A stretch of 64,000 nt of DNA from Coniosporium tulheliwenetii. Taxonomy: Eukaryota > Ascomycota > Dothideomycetes. Shown here in pieces: positions 35,354 through 46,451 of the stretch. Below the pieces are notes generated by a model. It saw nothing but the letters and a program-made list of their open reading frames with translations, was not told the DNA's origin and did no database searches. The position numbers and the translations under genes were made by a program. Position 1 is the first letter of the stretch. Each line of letters begins with the position of its first letter. Location of the stretch: the NCBI GenBank assembly GCA_030247845.1, contig JAPDRP010000022.1, positions 496,001 to 560,000 of the forward strand, in the 5' to 3' direction.

Positions 35354-36357
35354 TTAGCAATCTCCGCATTCTCCAAGTGTTAGCGGACGGTACTCACTGC
35401 CTATTACCCCGTTGACGGGTATGTCTATACTTGTAGTGTAGCTTGCCGCATCACTCAGCAAATACACATAAGCACCCCCAGCTCCTCGACCTCCGCCAAG
35501 CGCGGCATGCCGCCGTAATATTTAAGCTGCTGCTCCCAGTCCGGCTGTTGCTCTACCCAGTACGTCATTGCCGTCTTGACTAGGCCCGGAGACACTGAGT
35601 TGACACGGATGCCGTACTGTGCCCATTCCATAGCGAGTGTGTGCGTCATGTTACGGACACCGGCCTTTGAGGCCCCGTAGGGCGCTGAGGGTACGCGCTG
35701 GGAAGAGCTGTGAGCGGCGTCGTTAGAGAAGCTTGGGAGATGGGTTGCGTACCTTGTTTGGCCTGTAGGATGCCATGGAAGCTGTGAATACGATTGATCC
35801 TTTGACGCCCAACTTGATGAATGCTCTCGCGGCGACCCTCGCGCAGTAGAACGAGCCGAAAAGCTGTATTGATCATAATCAGCTTCAAGGCAGCAATTTC
35901 GAGGGGACAAACACTAACATTAACATTCCAGAGCTGCTCGATCTCCTCAGTCGTGAAGTCCAAAGCGGCCTTGTGCTTCGTCCGCCCGGCATTGACTACC
36001 ATACCATGGAGGGCTTCCTCTTTCTGGATGATCTGATTGACAGCGTCCGTCATGGAGTCTTCTTTTGTGACATCCGCCTTGAGTGCATGAATCTGGCCCG
36101 GATAGCGCTTCGACACTGCTTCGAATTCCTCGCCGGTATCCCCAATGTCTATGGAGTACACAGCCTTTGCGCCATTGGAGAGACAGCAGTCTGCTATTCC
36201 AAGCCCAATCCCTTAATATGAATCAGCAAGGTGGTAGCGAGCTGATAACGAAGACAAACAAACCTCTGTTTGCACCAGTTATGGCAATGACCTTTCCATC
36301 AAGATTGATCTGCTTCTTCGGGCCATCTGGTCCTAGCGTTGATACTTTATCAGTCAT
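35354..36357 (-). CDS. Short-chain dehydrogenase/reductase (polyol/ketose type)
   Basis: NAD(P)-dependent Rossmann enzyme. Exons 36357-36264, 36211-35919, 35863-35753 and 35697 onward join in frame. Cofactor motif VIAITGANRGIGLG near residue 24, NAGRTKH, and catalytic Tyr/Lys in SAPYGASKAGVRNMTH. The typical end AYVYLLSDAASYTTSIDIPV is in a shifted frame. One base is missing in a run of five C on the plus strand (35475-35479); without it translation stops at 35457-35455. The pattern MEWAQYGIRVNSVSPG and the SYTT-DIPV ending resemble sorbose reductase / arabinitol dehydrogenase-like SDRs, but the substrate is not provable here. The stop at 35356-35354 is one possibility; a GTGAGT shortly before it might be spliced. 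Divergent from the aldolase, 417 bases apart. Confidence 0.82.
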
Positions 36358-36774
36358 TATGGCGGCAGTGTTTCGATGTAGCTAAGAGAACCAACGGCAG
36401 CCGTATCACTGAATTCTTCTCTATCTTCCATATCTACCTGCTTTTGAAGGCTGGTAACCACTTGTGTCACGGGACTGCGGTGACGAATCCTCCCATGTCC
36501 TTAGTCGAAACGACTGCGGAGGGAGACGCGGAGATGTCCTCGCATCGTGGGAAACTGCCTCGTCTCGAGGCAGGAATATGGCGCGGCGCAGATCGCGGCC
36601 CGCTTCCGGCACCGAACCGAACACCCGAAACGCCCCATCGCGATGACAGCTCGGTGTTCTGCTCCGGAGCTTTTCCAACACGCTGTCTGAGAATCCACCA
36701 GAGAAATCGGATATCATGGCGTGTTTGAAAAGACCGACTGGGAGAGGCAATTTCTCCTATCACCAGCCCTCAAG
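36358..36774. promoter_or_regulatory. Divergent SDR/aldolase promoter with a CGG-N9-CCG element
   Basis: 417 bases lie between the starts of the SDR and aldolase genes, so one control region can serve both. At 36652-36666 there is an inverted CGG triplet pair with a 9-base spacer, the kind of site Zn2Cys6 dimers bind, and several other CGG/CCG triplets (near 36606-36617) surround it. A Zn2Cys6 gene lies next door. Binding is inference. Confidence 0.4.
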
Positions 36775-37751
36775 ATGCCTCATCCCAATTTGAAGAATAA
36801 CAAGACAGTAAAGATCCTCGAAGATGCAGAGAAAGGCGGATACGGTGTAATAGCTGCCATTGCGTGAGTTGAGAATCTCAACACCATCATCCAGCACCAT
36901 ACTAACCACTGAAACAGCTACAACATCGAGCACATCATCGCCTTCGTGCGCGCCGCCGAGCAAAAGCGTTCTCCCTCATCATCCAAGTCTTCCCCTGGGC
37001 CATCACCTTCTCCAGTGGCCTCCTCATCCGCGCCGCCGCAGACGCCGCTTCTCGCGCCTCCGTTCCCATAGCCATCCACCTCGACCACGCCCAAGACGAA
37101 GCCCTGATCCGGCATGCCGCCGACACGCTGCCTTTCAACTCCATCATGGTCGACATGTCGCACCACGAGAAAGCGGAGAATCTGGCTAAGACGAAGGAGC
37201 TAGTGGCCTACTGCCACGAGCGAGGCATTTCGACTGAGGCTGAGCCGGGTCGTATAGAGGGCGGCGAGGACGGCATCGCGGATACGGCGGATCTTGAGGG
37301 CGTGATGACGACCCCGGAGGAGGTGGAGGAGTTTGTGGATACTGGAGTGGACTTTCTGGCACCGGCGTTTGGGAATGTGCATGGCGAGTATGGGTCTAGG
37401 GGACCGCAGCTGGATTATGATAGGTAGGTTGGCCGTACGAGTACTGGTTGAGGGTGCTGATGGCTGATTTTCAAATCCAGGCTTGATTCAATACGGGAAC
37501 TCGCAAACAAGCGCGTGAGGATTGTGTTGCATGGCACGAATGGCTTCAGCGAGGAGACTATGAGAGAGTGCATCAAGAGGGGCGTATCCAAGATCAATGT
37601 CAACAAGCTGGTGCTGGACGATTATCTGGAGCATCTCAAGCGGGAAGCACCGAGGCTGAGCCTGACTCAGCTTATGGAGGAGGGCGTGGAGGAGACGGTC
37701 AGGCTCATGGAGTGGCAGATGGATGTTTGCTATTCAGCCGGGAAGGCTTGA
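36775..37751 (+). CDS. Class II (zinc) ketose-bisphosphate aldolase
   Basis: Cleaves a ketose phosphate to dihydroxyacetone phosphate and an aldehyde. Exons 36775-36863, 36918-37423, 37481-37751. Start MPHPNLKNNKTVKILEDAEK, then YNIEHIIAFVRAAEQKRS. The metal-site and active-site motifs are IAIHLDHAQDE, ISTEAEPGRIEGGEDG, PAFGNVHGEYG and VLHGTNGFSEE. About 285 residues, the short GatY/KbaY/FbaA-like class rather than the 360-residue glycolytic yeast enzyme. One base is missing at the C3 run 36973-36975 between QKRSP and LIIQVFPWAITFSSG. Everything else reads cleanly. The gene is probably accessory and catabolic rather than the housekeeping aldolase. It shares its promoter region with the SDR. 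Confidence 0.87.
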
Positions 37752-38661
37752 ATTTGTTAGATAGAGAGAAAGAACGCCTTCTGCACGCCCTTGCCATACG
37801 GTGCTGATCATACGTTTTTGAAGAGTATGACACCCAATAGACGGTGATTACCTAAACTCACCGTCCATCTACATGCAGGAGGCTTCGTGTTGCTCAGGTA
37901 TCAATCTCGCCGCCATGAAATCCAGAGGATAAAGGGGTGCAGAGTTCTGATGATTAAGAATGCAGTCATGAGCGATGGTATTTCGTCCCCTACAGCCGGC
38001 GGTGTGACATGGTTCGCAACTGTGTGATTACTCTCACTCCTCTCGATCAACTTACAACGTGCACTCAATTGCACTGTCTATCCGATGGAGGTAGAGCTGC
38101 CTAATCGTCGCGCCGGCGTCTACAGGCGTGACCCATTAGTATTGATATCTGTGGATGACCCTCAGCATTCTTTCCTTATCCAGGTTTCGATACACACCCG
38201 CGATAGTCGACTAATGGCTTTCGGCGACAGTAGCCTCACCACTGTTCTAAATCTTCGGCTAGACGGAGATTTCCAGCATCATCGTGCAGCGCTGTTGAAG
38301 GGCATCATTCCGCTATATTACTTTGTATCACTGTCACGTTTCGGTGTGACATACCTACGTCGCGAACTTCTGATGCAGCGAGCCTTCTTACAGCTCAAGC
38401 CCTCTTACAGCTCGAGCCCCAGCAATATGCGCACTTGGTCGATCGTAAGAATCGCGACCTTGCCTAACACAGCGCGGAGATTGTAGAAGAAGCCTTCGTG
38501 AGCCGTAACGCTGTGGGTGACGAAGAGTTGTGAGCTGTTGGAGGAGAGTATAAGCTGTGAGATGACAGAGCGCTGTTCGGCTTTTGAAAAGCTTGTCGGG
38601 CAATGAGGCAGCAGAAGGAATGATTTCCGGGTTTCAGCGAAATGACGTGAGAATTAGGTAC
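37752..38661. other. Intergenic stretch, no convincing gene
   Basis: About 0.9 kb. A 133-codon plus-strand frame (38085-38486) has no known motif, and its composition matches non-coding sequence. A short CTTACAGCTCGAGCCC-like direct repeat occurs near 38388-38420. Confidence 0.4.
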
Positions 38662-41535
38662 CTAGGTAGCAACCCACTTTGCACATTCCACAATCTGCTT
38701 TGTGATCGTGGCCAAGTGCGCTACCTCTACGGCTTGTGCCGTACCCGGCATGATAGCGTCGTTCAGATGCGTCTGTAATATCTTCAAACATTGTGCGTGA
38801 TTGATAGTCTTCCAGTCCACATCGCCAGCGCCATCGTCCCAAAGGTGGAGAGCATCTCGCGGTCCAGCAGTGACTAGCACTCGGCTCATTCCATTGAGCG
38901 CTTGACGCACGAGTGACCGGGCGTGGTCGACACCGTTGTAGATCTGGTGGCCGAGTTCACACATCTCTTGCATCTGTCGGCTCATAGGTGATAGTCGCTA
39001 GGAGGGCGTCCCAACGCTCGCGGTTGCTGTACGGGGTGGGCGCTATTGCATTCTGAACGGACACGACAGCATCGTATACCTTGCCGATTGTTAGTCGGTG
39101 GTACGCGTGACTTGAGGGAAGCGCCGATAACTTCCTGGCTGTATCCGTGCGCAGAAGTGACCAAATGTTAAGGTAGGCTACATTGGCCTAGAACCTTTCG
39201 ATGTATTCCCTTGATGCTCCGGCAACTAGACATTTGGAGATCACCAACACGTCCCTTCGGGGAAGGCCACCCTCCCATCGACTTGGAACTGTTTAGAGTG
39301 GGCGGCTTGGGTACGATTGTCTCAGCGCAAGGGCGTCTCGTTGCAGTATGATATCAAGCTACTGGAGAGAGGCCGTCGACTTTCACATCTACACTGTCTA
39401 TTATGTTCGACAGAACTCCAAGGCGCTTGAGCCCCAATCTGGCGGCTTCCTGATGGGCTGACTGGTTGCAAAAGTCGGTGTCGACAAGTAGAGTATTCTT
39501 TGGACGCTGTGTAATATGACTACGGAGGTTGTGGATCAATGCACAACGTTGTAGCGTAAACACCGCACAGAGTTGTCCCCTTATTCTAAGGCGTCTCCGA
39601 GGATATCTAGCGGCGGTATCCACTCGCAGAAGACGAGGATTTTGCCTTCATGCCGCTCTAGGTAGGTATCTCTTGCGGAACCTCCGATTTGCGCCAGTAC
39701 TACGATGAGGACATAAGACCGAAAAGATCGATATGGTGGAAGTAACAGAGCGAGGCGGCGCAAGGCGTTGAAAGTGTACGGTAGGCGCTAAAGTCCTGTC
39801 CATCAACCAAACAACCACTGTCGCTGGATCAAGTTCTTCAGGATCCTTCTTTAGATATGCCATCTTGTTCCGGATCCATCCATCGAGTGCGCGCCCCGCC
39901 AATAAAATGGGGCGGAGCGGGTGTTGAGCCAATGGTAGTTAGCTACGTCCCTTCGTATACCGGGTCAAGGAACTCCGCCGAAGCTGGGACTCCATAGAGT
40001 TACTCGTACAGCTTGTCCTTCACTAACAACTTCTTCAGGTACATGTCTGCCAACTTCCATTCGTTGATTGTGACCTGGAATCCCTGGATCAGGATGTTCT
40101 GTCCATAGTTTCCATCCCTGTGCGCTGTCCTGTACCATTCGCTGTCGGGGAATGCCGCGCCCCCACGGGGAAGCTTCGTTTGTGCGGAATTCTGTTACTC
40201 GTTGAGGTCCTCGTTCATCCCAAGAAAATCATTAACGTCCGGCTCCCGGTCCGGTCGAGGTGGTCCTTGCGAGTGACACGAAAGGGCGTAGCATTGGCGG
40301 GACAATCATCTCGCGAAGCTGAGACTCGTATACGTCGAAGTTAGAAGCGTCGGAAGTATAGATCTTGACGGACAATGTACAATAAGGGTTTACGACTGGT
40401 CAGTACCAGTTATGGGCGTTGCCGTAACAAACTCTCGGTCGTGAAGATGTACAAGATATACTGTCGACCGCCTGATGACAGTTTGTTATAGGAGGCTGGG
40501 GCCTTTCGCGTAGTAGCGCTTGGGATCTTTGCTTTGTCTCTTGCCTGGTTGAGGTTAAGCCCCTGGTGAAGTGAATAGCCGATACTTTGAATAATCATGT
40601 CAGGCCGGAGTAGGCTGCGGGGAGCGCCGTTAGACTACAGACTATAGTCTGTAACCAGCTTAATACCATGTCTTTCTGGATAGCCGTAGTAGTGAACGGC
40701 ATACATCGCTTGCACGGTCTGCTATGTGGACGCTCACGCTGAGAAGGCCAATCTGCTCTGGCAAGCTTTCAAACGTCTCAATAACAGCGGAGGTGCTTCC
40801 ATCGTGGCGATGACGCATCGAGGTTTCTTGCAGAGCATGCATATATTGGGTGCTGGAGTTGACTTTCGTCCATAAGATAGACGGGTCCATAAACTTTGCT
40901 GGACACTGCGATCCTGTTGGTACTGGCGACGTCGATAAATTCCTCTCGGGGGCATCGTGGGCAATAGCGATCTTCCCATGGAGCATTTGGATTCTCTCAG
41001 CAGTGATGGTGAGTCCTGGGTCACTCAACCAGCATCCGGTACGTCGCATCTCTCTGGTTACTGCCGGATAGTGCGACAGTTTTTGTTGAATGTCTTCTCC
41101 CTAATAATCCGCCACTGTTGAATCCTCAAGCAACTCCTGACTTCCTCACCAGCGGTAAGACATGGGGGAATTGATGGTCCTAGGCAAACCTCCGGAGCGG
41201 GTGGGCAGTATCGCTTGAGCTTCTTGCCGCGCGGTTTGAAATATGTTATACGAGCCGGGAGGACGGCCGGCTTAGGAGTGGGTGAGCGGGAGCATCGCTT
41301 GAGCGCATCGCGACGTGTTTCATAGGTTGTTGCAGGCTGCTAAGCGATTAATCCAGAAAAGGGCTGCCAAACGAAGCAGTGCTTTGCGATCGGTGTCATT
41401 CCCCCGCAATCTGGGAGTCTGCAGATTGGGAACATCTTCCGTTCCTCCCGTATCGGAGGTTCCAGAGTAAGCAGCGCTGACAGCGTGCGTGGCTGAGAGG
41501 CGGGCCGCAGAGCAGCAGTCTATATTTCTAGACAT
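38662..41535 (-). pseudogene. Decayed large gene, possibly SNF2-helicase-like
   Basis: Protein-like segments run in order on the minus strand but in changing frames. They are YETRRDALKRCSRSPTPKP and RITYFKPRGKKLKRYCPP (about 41.3-41.1 kb), LTITAERIQMLHGKIAIAHD (41.0 kb), SYNKLSSGGRQYILYIFTTE (40.5 kb), VKIYTSDASNFDVYESQLRE (40.35 kb), GQNILIQGFQVTINEWKLAD (40.07 kb), RNKMAYLKKDPEELDPATVV (39.85 kb) and GKILVFCEWIPPLDILGDAL (39.63 kb). Three stops lie in a single frame: TAA at 40197-40195, TAA at 40002-40000 and TAG at 39945-39943. Each could come from CAA or CAG by a C-to-T change. GKILVFCEW resembles the C-terminal helicase motif of SNF2 proteins, which is my only basis for that guess. Some of the frame changes may be the same one-base losses seen in intact genes. 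Confidence 0.45.
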
Positions 41536-41730
41536 GGCGATATACGCCTCTGGGAGTTGGCTGGATGCGATATGTCTGACGAGGGATGTTTTTGACGACG
41601 TTCTTCTTGCCCTGCCATAAAGCGTTCGAAGTGCTCAACTTCGTCTTCTTAGGTTGAGTTCTTCTGGGGTTATCTGGTGACTGTTTATTTTATCTTTTAC
41701 TCACGCAGTCATCGCATCAACCAACGGTAT

Positions 41731-41791
41731 AAGAGAGAGTAATCCCAAGAGAGAGTAGTCCCAAGAGAGTAGTCCCAAGAGAGTAGTCCCT
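41731..41791 (+). repeat. Short tandem repeat, AGAGAGTAGTCCCA unit
   Basis: Four adjacent units of 14-16 bases with the consensus AGAGAGTAGTCCCA (first copy with AAT for AGT, last with a final T), followed by a decayed GGAGAGACT. Non-coding, just upstream of the decayed gene. It looks like a minisatellite. Confidence 0.85.
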
Positions 41792-41800
41792 GGAGAGACT

Positions 41801-42665
41801 CGAAATCTTCATGTTATCCCTGTTACACTTTGCACTGCAGTCATTGAATCTCGAGCACTGTGCTGTTTTTGTGTTCTTTGGACTAGCCGTTACGTTTGGT
41901 GTTGACGGTTATCCAGTGTTCCATGTAACTGTTATGTATGATGTATGTTGTGGAAACTGGGAGTCGGAGTTGCATGCTGGTTAGAAAAGGTGAACGGCCC
42001 CGGGGATGGGTGATAACTGGAAATTCGGAGGTCACGTGCTGTTCAAGCAGCGAGACTTAATCGCAACAGGAACACAATTTGAGCAACAATCGAGGTATCT
42101 CTTGTCGACTAGGATGGTAGAATGCAGCAGGTTGGTTTCGTCTGAATGGGGATGGCACGAACGACGCAGTTTCAGAACAGACACAAGTAGCATAGCGCGC
42201 CGAAGAGCTGTTCCTCAATTCCTTCACCGCTGTTAACGGCAGTGCAGCCCCCGACCTGCCAACTGTATTGTACAAAGAAAGCGTAGCTTGACATCTCCCG
42301 CTCGGTGCTGTCTACATCAGGAATACGAGGGTAACCTAACTACCCCCGCAAAGAAGAAAGGGGTTCCCAGAACCGCCAGCTTCTCAAGAACGACAATCCA
42401 GACCTCCGCGCCACATTCACAGACGAAGCAAAAGGAAGAGATGGTTCTCCCTGCACCCTACCCCCTTCTGAAAGCCGGCAGACAGGAAATGATCCCACCC
42501 ATCTCAAAACTGAAATGCAAAAGTCATCTGGCGATCGTAAAAGCCGCGCGTGTCGGGCTCCAAGAAAGGTGGTATACAACCGAGCATGGCGCGGTATCAA
42601 AAAAATATAATAAGACATTACGGGCGTGTTGGGAACTCAATGCGGGTATCGAGTGGAAGGCGACA
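41801..42665. other. Intergenic stretch, no gene seen
   Basis: About 0.87 kb. A plus-strand 152-codon frame (42288-42746) overlaps the end of the ADF-H/PH-like gene antisense and is Lys/Ser rich without motif. I regard it as chance. Confidence 0.45.
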
Positions 42666-45600
42666 TCACTGTTGCTGCTGGTAGTCTTTCCAAGCTCGCT
42701 GCGACTCTCTCAGAGCTGTCCACATGTGTTAGCAGAATTACAATGAATTTGAAGTGGCCAGACATACTCTTCAGGATAGCTGCTTGTCCCGTGTAATCTT
42801 CAGCTGCACACTGTAGCGAGCGTCCATCAAGAAGTCAAGGATGACGCTATTGGGCAGCTCCTGCCGATCCTGGTCTGGTACAAACGGCGGCTGGAAGTCT
42901 GTGATATGATATCGCTTCGTAACGCCTCGCGGATGCTCGTTCGCCTTCGAGGAACTGAGCAGAAGATTGCCTTGAATATCAATCTCAACCCATCGGCGCT
43001 TCCACAGCAGCGTATCGGGGAACTGCACGTTCACGTCGCCTATCACCACAGCACTCGGTGGTTCGGCCGTTTCTAAAGGATCCTGGTCTTCTTCCCTCAC
43101 TGGCGGGCTTATGACCTGTATGCTTCTTCGTGAGGCGGAGGACAAAGAAGAGGACATCCGCTTGAAGAGGCGGCTTGCCTTGGATGGCTTCTTCTCATCG
43201 ACGCTGTCTTCGTCGAAAGCATCGAGACTACTATTGAGACTGGTGTTTGACATGCTCCTAGCGGACCTTGATGGCGGGGGGACTTGGCTTCGCTCATCCG
43301 TCGACCAAACGACTTCCAGCTAACTTCTGACGACGATCTGGGGAGAGCTGATGAAGGGCCGTCTCTCGTTGCTTTTGTTGGAGAAGCTAGTGGTGGTGCC
43401 ACATCCGGCTTCGCGGGGCTGGTCTTCGTAGTCAGCTTCTTGGGACTCGCTCTCTGATGCTCAATGACGACTGGACTTTCGTGCAACTCTAGTGATCTCG
43501 CCTTGGTTGGCATAGTCAGGTCGGGCTTCTCTGTACGACCGTCACGCACAATGCGTGCAGTGACGGAGATAGACTCTGGCCCATCGGTTTCATGAAGAAC
43601 GTTGTAGACTGTGGAAATGCCGTCTTTCGGTGGCAGAGATGACTGCAGAAGAGGGGACGCGACAGGGTCAGAAGGAGCCAGTACAGATGGGAAAGAGGTC
43701 TTGCTCGGCCGTGATCTGTGCACACCAGCGGACGACCCCGGTCTGGACGGTGTTTCCTGCGCAAAAGATGACTTGCGGAGTGCGACAAGGGAGTTCGAGA
43801 AGTCAGGCGACCCCGTGGGGCTGTGTGCGTTTGGGACAGGTGTGTCTCGTTCTAGATTATCCGCCAGCGCTTGTATTCTCTTAGATATGCCAGTCGAGAC
43901 CTTCGACTTCTTGGCTATAGACACAGCCTCGTAGTATGGAGAGGAAGGGCGGGAAGAGGACGCAGATGGCAGCCTTGTTGCCCTGGCCGTGAACGGCTCA
44001 GGTGAGAGATGATCTTCACTTGCCCGCGGCTCGATGCTGGCTGCTTGATCTGTGGCCATTCTGCGATCTACGGACGGCGCCGAGCTCGATCTCCTTGGAA
44101 AGAAAGGCAAGATCGGAGATCTCGAGATTGATACAGACATGGGTTTCGCCTCCTCGACAGTTGCGCTCTGCAGCTCCTCCATGAAAGAGTCGTCTGAAAG
44201 ATAATCCGCGTCTGAGTTCTCGGCACTATTGCAGTCAACATGCGGCGGCTCCACAAAACCACGGCGCTTCTCCTTCTTTCCTGTCTGGCTGCTGCTCCAG
44301 TGCTCCGACTTGGTGGGCGAGCCAGTGACATGAATGGTGTGCCCACCCCCACAAACAGGCTATGCCTGATCACATCGTAGTTTTTGGCAGTCTTCTGTTG
44401 AACGGAGCTGTCCGCATCTTCTCTGGCAGTGGCTACAACCGGCTCGCCGGTTACGGTAGGCGAGGATTGGGGCGAAGGCTCCTCCCGTATCTCGAACGCG
44501 GGCTCTAACGTGTGCGGATCAGGACTGGACGAGAGCGCCGCCTCGATGTCTTTCGTAGACGGTGACGCATCATGGTGAAGAACCTCAGATGCGGATGACG
44601 GACGAGTGGAAGACGCGTCTGTCAAATCTTCGGATATGGGCGATGAGGCTGCAACCGTCGAGACATCGGGCTCTGTTTCCCGCGGCTCGGTGTCACCGAC
44701 TTCTACCCCAGAATCGGCCTTTGACTGATCCACGTCTTCCACCAAACTCTCATTTGCCAAAGCTTCCAAGTCCTTGGTGGCAAGTTGACATTCCATCAGC
44801 GAAGATCGCGAAGCCCGCACTCTCGGCCTAGTATCCGAGATATACACCATAGCTATGTCTCCGTGCTGTTTCGAATGCCTTGTACTGACAGGCATTGGCA
44901 CTCGAGATGCGTTGAAAGGATCGTACTCCTCCTTGGCCATGCTTAGAAATGATGTTTCCGCCTTCGACACAACCGCAGTGTCTTCTATGAAGTTGCTCTT
45001 CAGAGGTAAATTGGCATTATCTGTACCCTCTTCTTCAGCAATAGATGGTACAGACGGTGGAGCCTCCACGGATTCTGCTTTCAAGGAGCGGGTAGCGCTT
45101 TGCCGCTTTCTCCTCAGCTCCAGTGCTTTCATAAGCCTCTGCTTTTCAGGTGTCACACCAGGTGATTTGGCGTATATGGATGCAGGTAGAGACTTGGCGG
45201 TTTCACTGGAAGTTGGTCGTGCAGACATTATGATGGGTATCTCAGGACTATCAGGTATAGGTGGTGGTGAGGGCACGTTCATACTGGGCGCGGCATTCAG
45301 CCCTTTGGACTTGCGAGGGGATGGATCCCGGTCGTGCTTCCGCGGTGCAGCTTTGAGTCCTGCAGGTAAGATTGACACGGCTCGCTCTTTCGAAGCGGTT
45401 CCAGAGGTGTGCGGACGTTTTCTTGGATTTGTCGTCGGACGCGGACCTAGTTTGATCTTTGGCTTGAAGCTGTATTGAGCAGATATGTAGCTGTAAGGGT
45501 CGTAGTCGTGCGTAACCGAGATACTAGGTCGTTCCTCGTGTGAAGATAGGCGTAGCTGGTCCTCCAGTGGTATGCGAGACTTGTATTCTCTAAGAGAGGT

Positions 45601-46451
45601 TACGGAGGCCGCATATTCAGAGGCTGCATGTTCCTTGATCGAGGCAGCGGGTGGACTTGGGAATACATCGAGCATCAGCTGGGAGACGGATGTCTTAGCT
45701 CTAGGTGTCATCGGCGGCCGATCAGTAGACACGCGTGTCGGTGCCGTGTCGACCCTCTGGAGCTCTGGAGCTACTACCGAACCCATAGTGACTGTGCCTA
45801 GGACCGAAACAGTGCCTTCCTCTTGCACCGGGCCTATGCTGATCGGCTCTTCTTCCTCATCCTCTGTTATACCATCAAGCTTTTTGCGCCGCGCAGAGCC
45901 ACTGGACGACCGACTCGATGATGCGGCGGCGTGCAGCGAACATGCTGCCGTCAAAGTGAAGTCATTGAGGTCTTCGGAGGAGCTGATGGTGAACACTGTA
46001 TCGTGAGGTAAAAATTTGTCGGCGATGCTTTGGAAGTGGACGGCTACGCGCGCTGTTACAAATTGTTAGCGGAGACTGCACCGGCGACTAAACGATGAAC
46101 GGATTGCGACACGTACCTTGCAGCAGCCGTGATGTACCCTCCGGGAGGTATTTTATCAAGACCTTCCGCCGACGGTAGAGGAGAAAGCCATAGAGAGGAG
46201 ACTTGTCCGTATGTTGCGCAATTGATGCTCGTGCCTCTGCCACGCCTCGGCTACCGCGCAGAAAGACTTCGATCTCGTCTCTCGAGACATATTTCAGCAG
46301 GAACCTGTGCACCACGGGGTGTCAGTCTTGGTGTACTTCGTTCCCCAGACAAGCCTTCCAGCTTGAGATTGACTGACCAGCCGCCCGCTTCCGCCAATGC
46401 GGACTGATAGGCCTCAGTAACCTTGGGACTATCCAAGCCATTGAGAGACAT
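42666..46451 (-). CDS. ADF-H domain plus PH-like domain protein, actin/cortex related
   Basis: N-terminal exons (46451-46378, 46304-46117, 46052 onward) encode an ADF-homology-like fold of about 130 residues (VSRDEIEVFLRGSRGVAEAR, LYGFLLYRRRKVLIKYLPEG, FTISSSEDLNDFTLTAACSL). About 900 residues of Ser/Pro-rich, disordered linker follow, with YSFKPKIKLGPRP and SPGVTPEKQRLMKALELRRK. Near the C terminus a PH-like domain (TLLWKRRWVEIDIQGNLLLS) leads to LRESQRAWKDYQQQQ and a stop at 42668-42666 in a last exon. Three one-base losses break the frame: the C5 run 44346-44350, the G6 run 43276-43281, and one near 42785-42795. Total about 1,150 residues. Likely binds actin and membrane phosphoinositides. 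No name is assigned. Confidence 0.72.

Noticed and set aside
29277..37751. Secondary metabolite cluster
   Set aside because: No polyketide synthase, peptide synthetase, terpene cyclase or P450 is present. The enzymes are those of central carbon metabolism.
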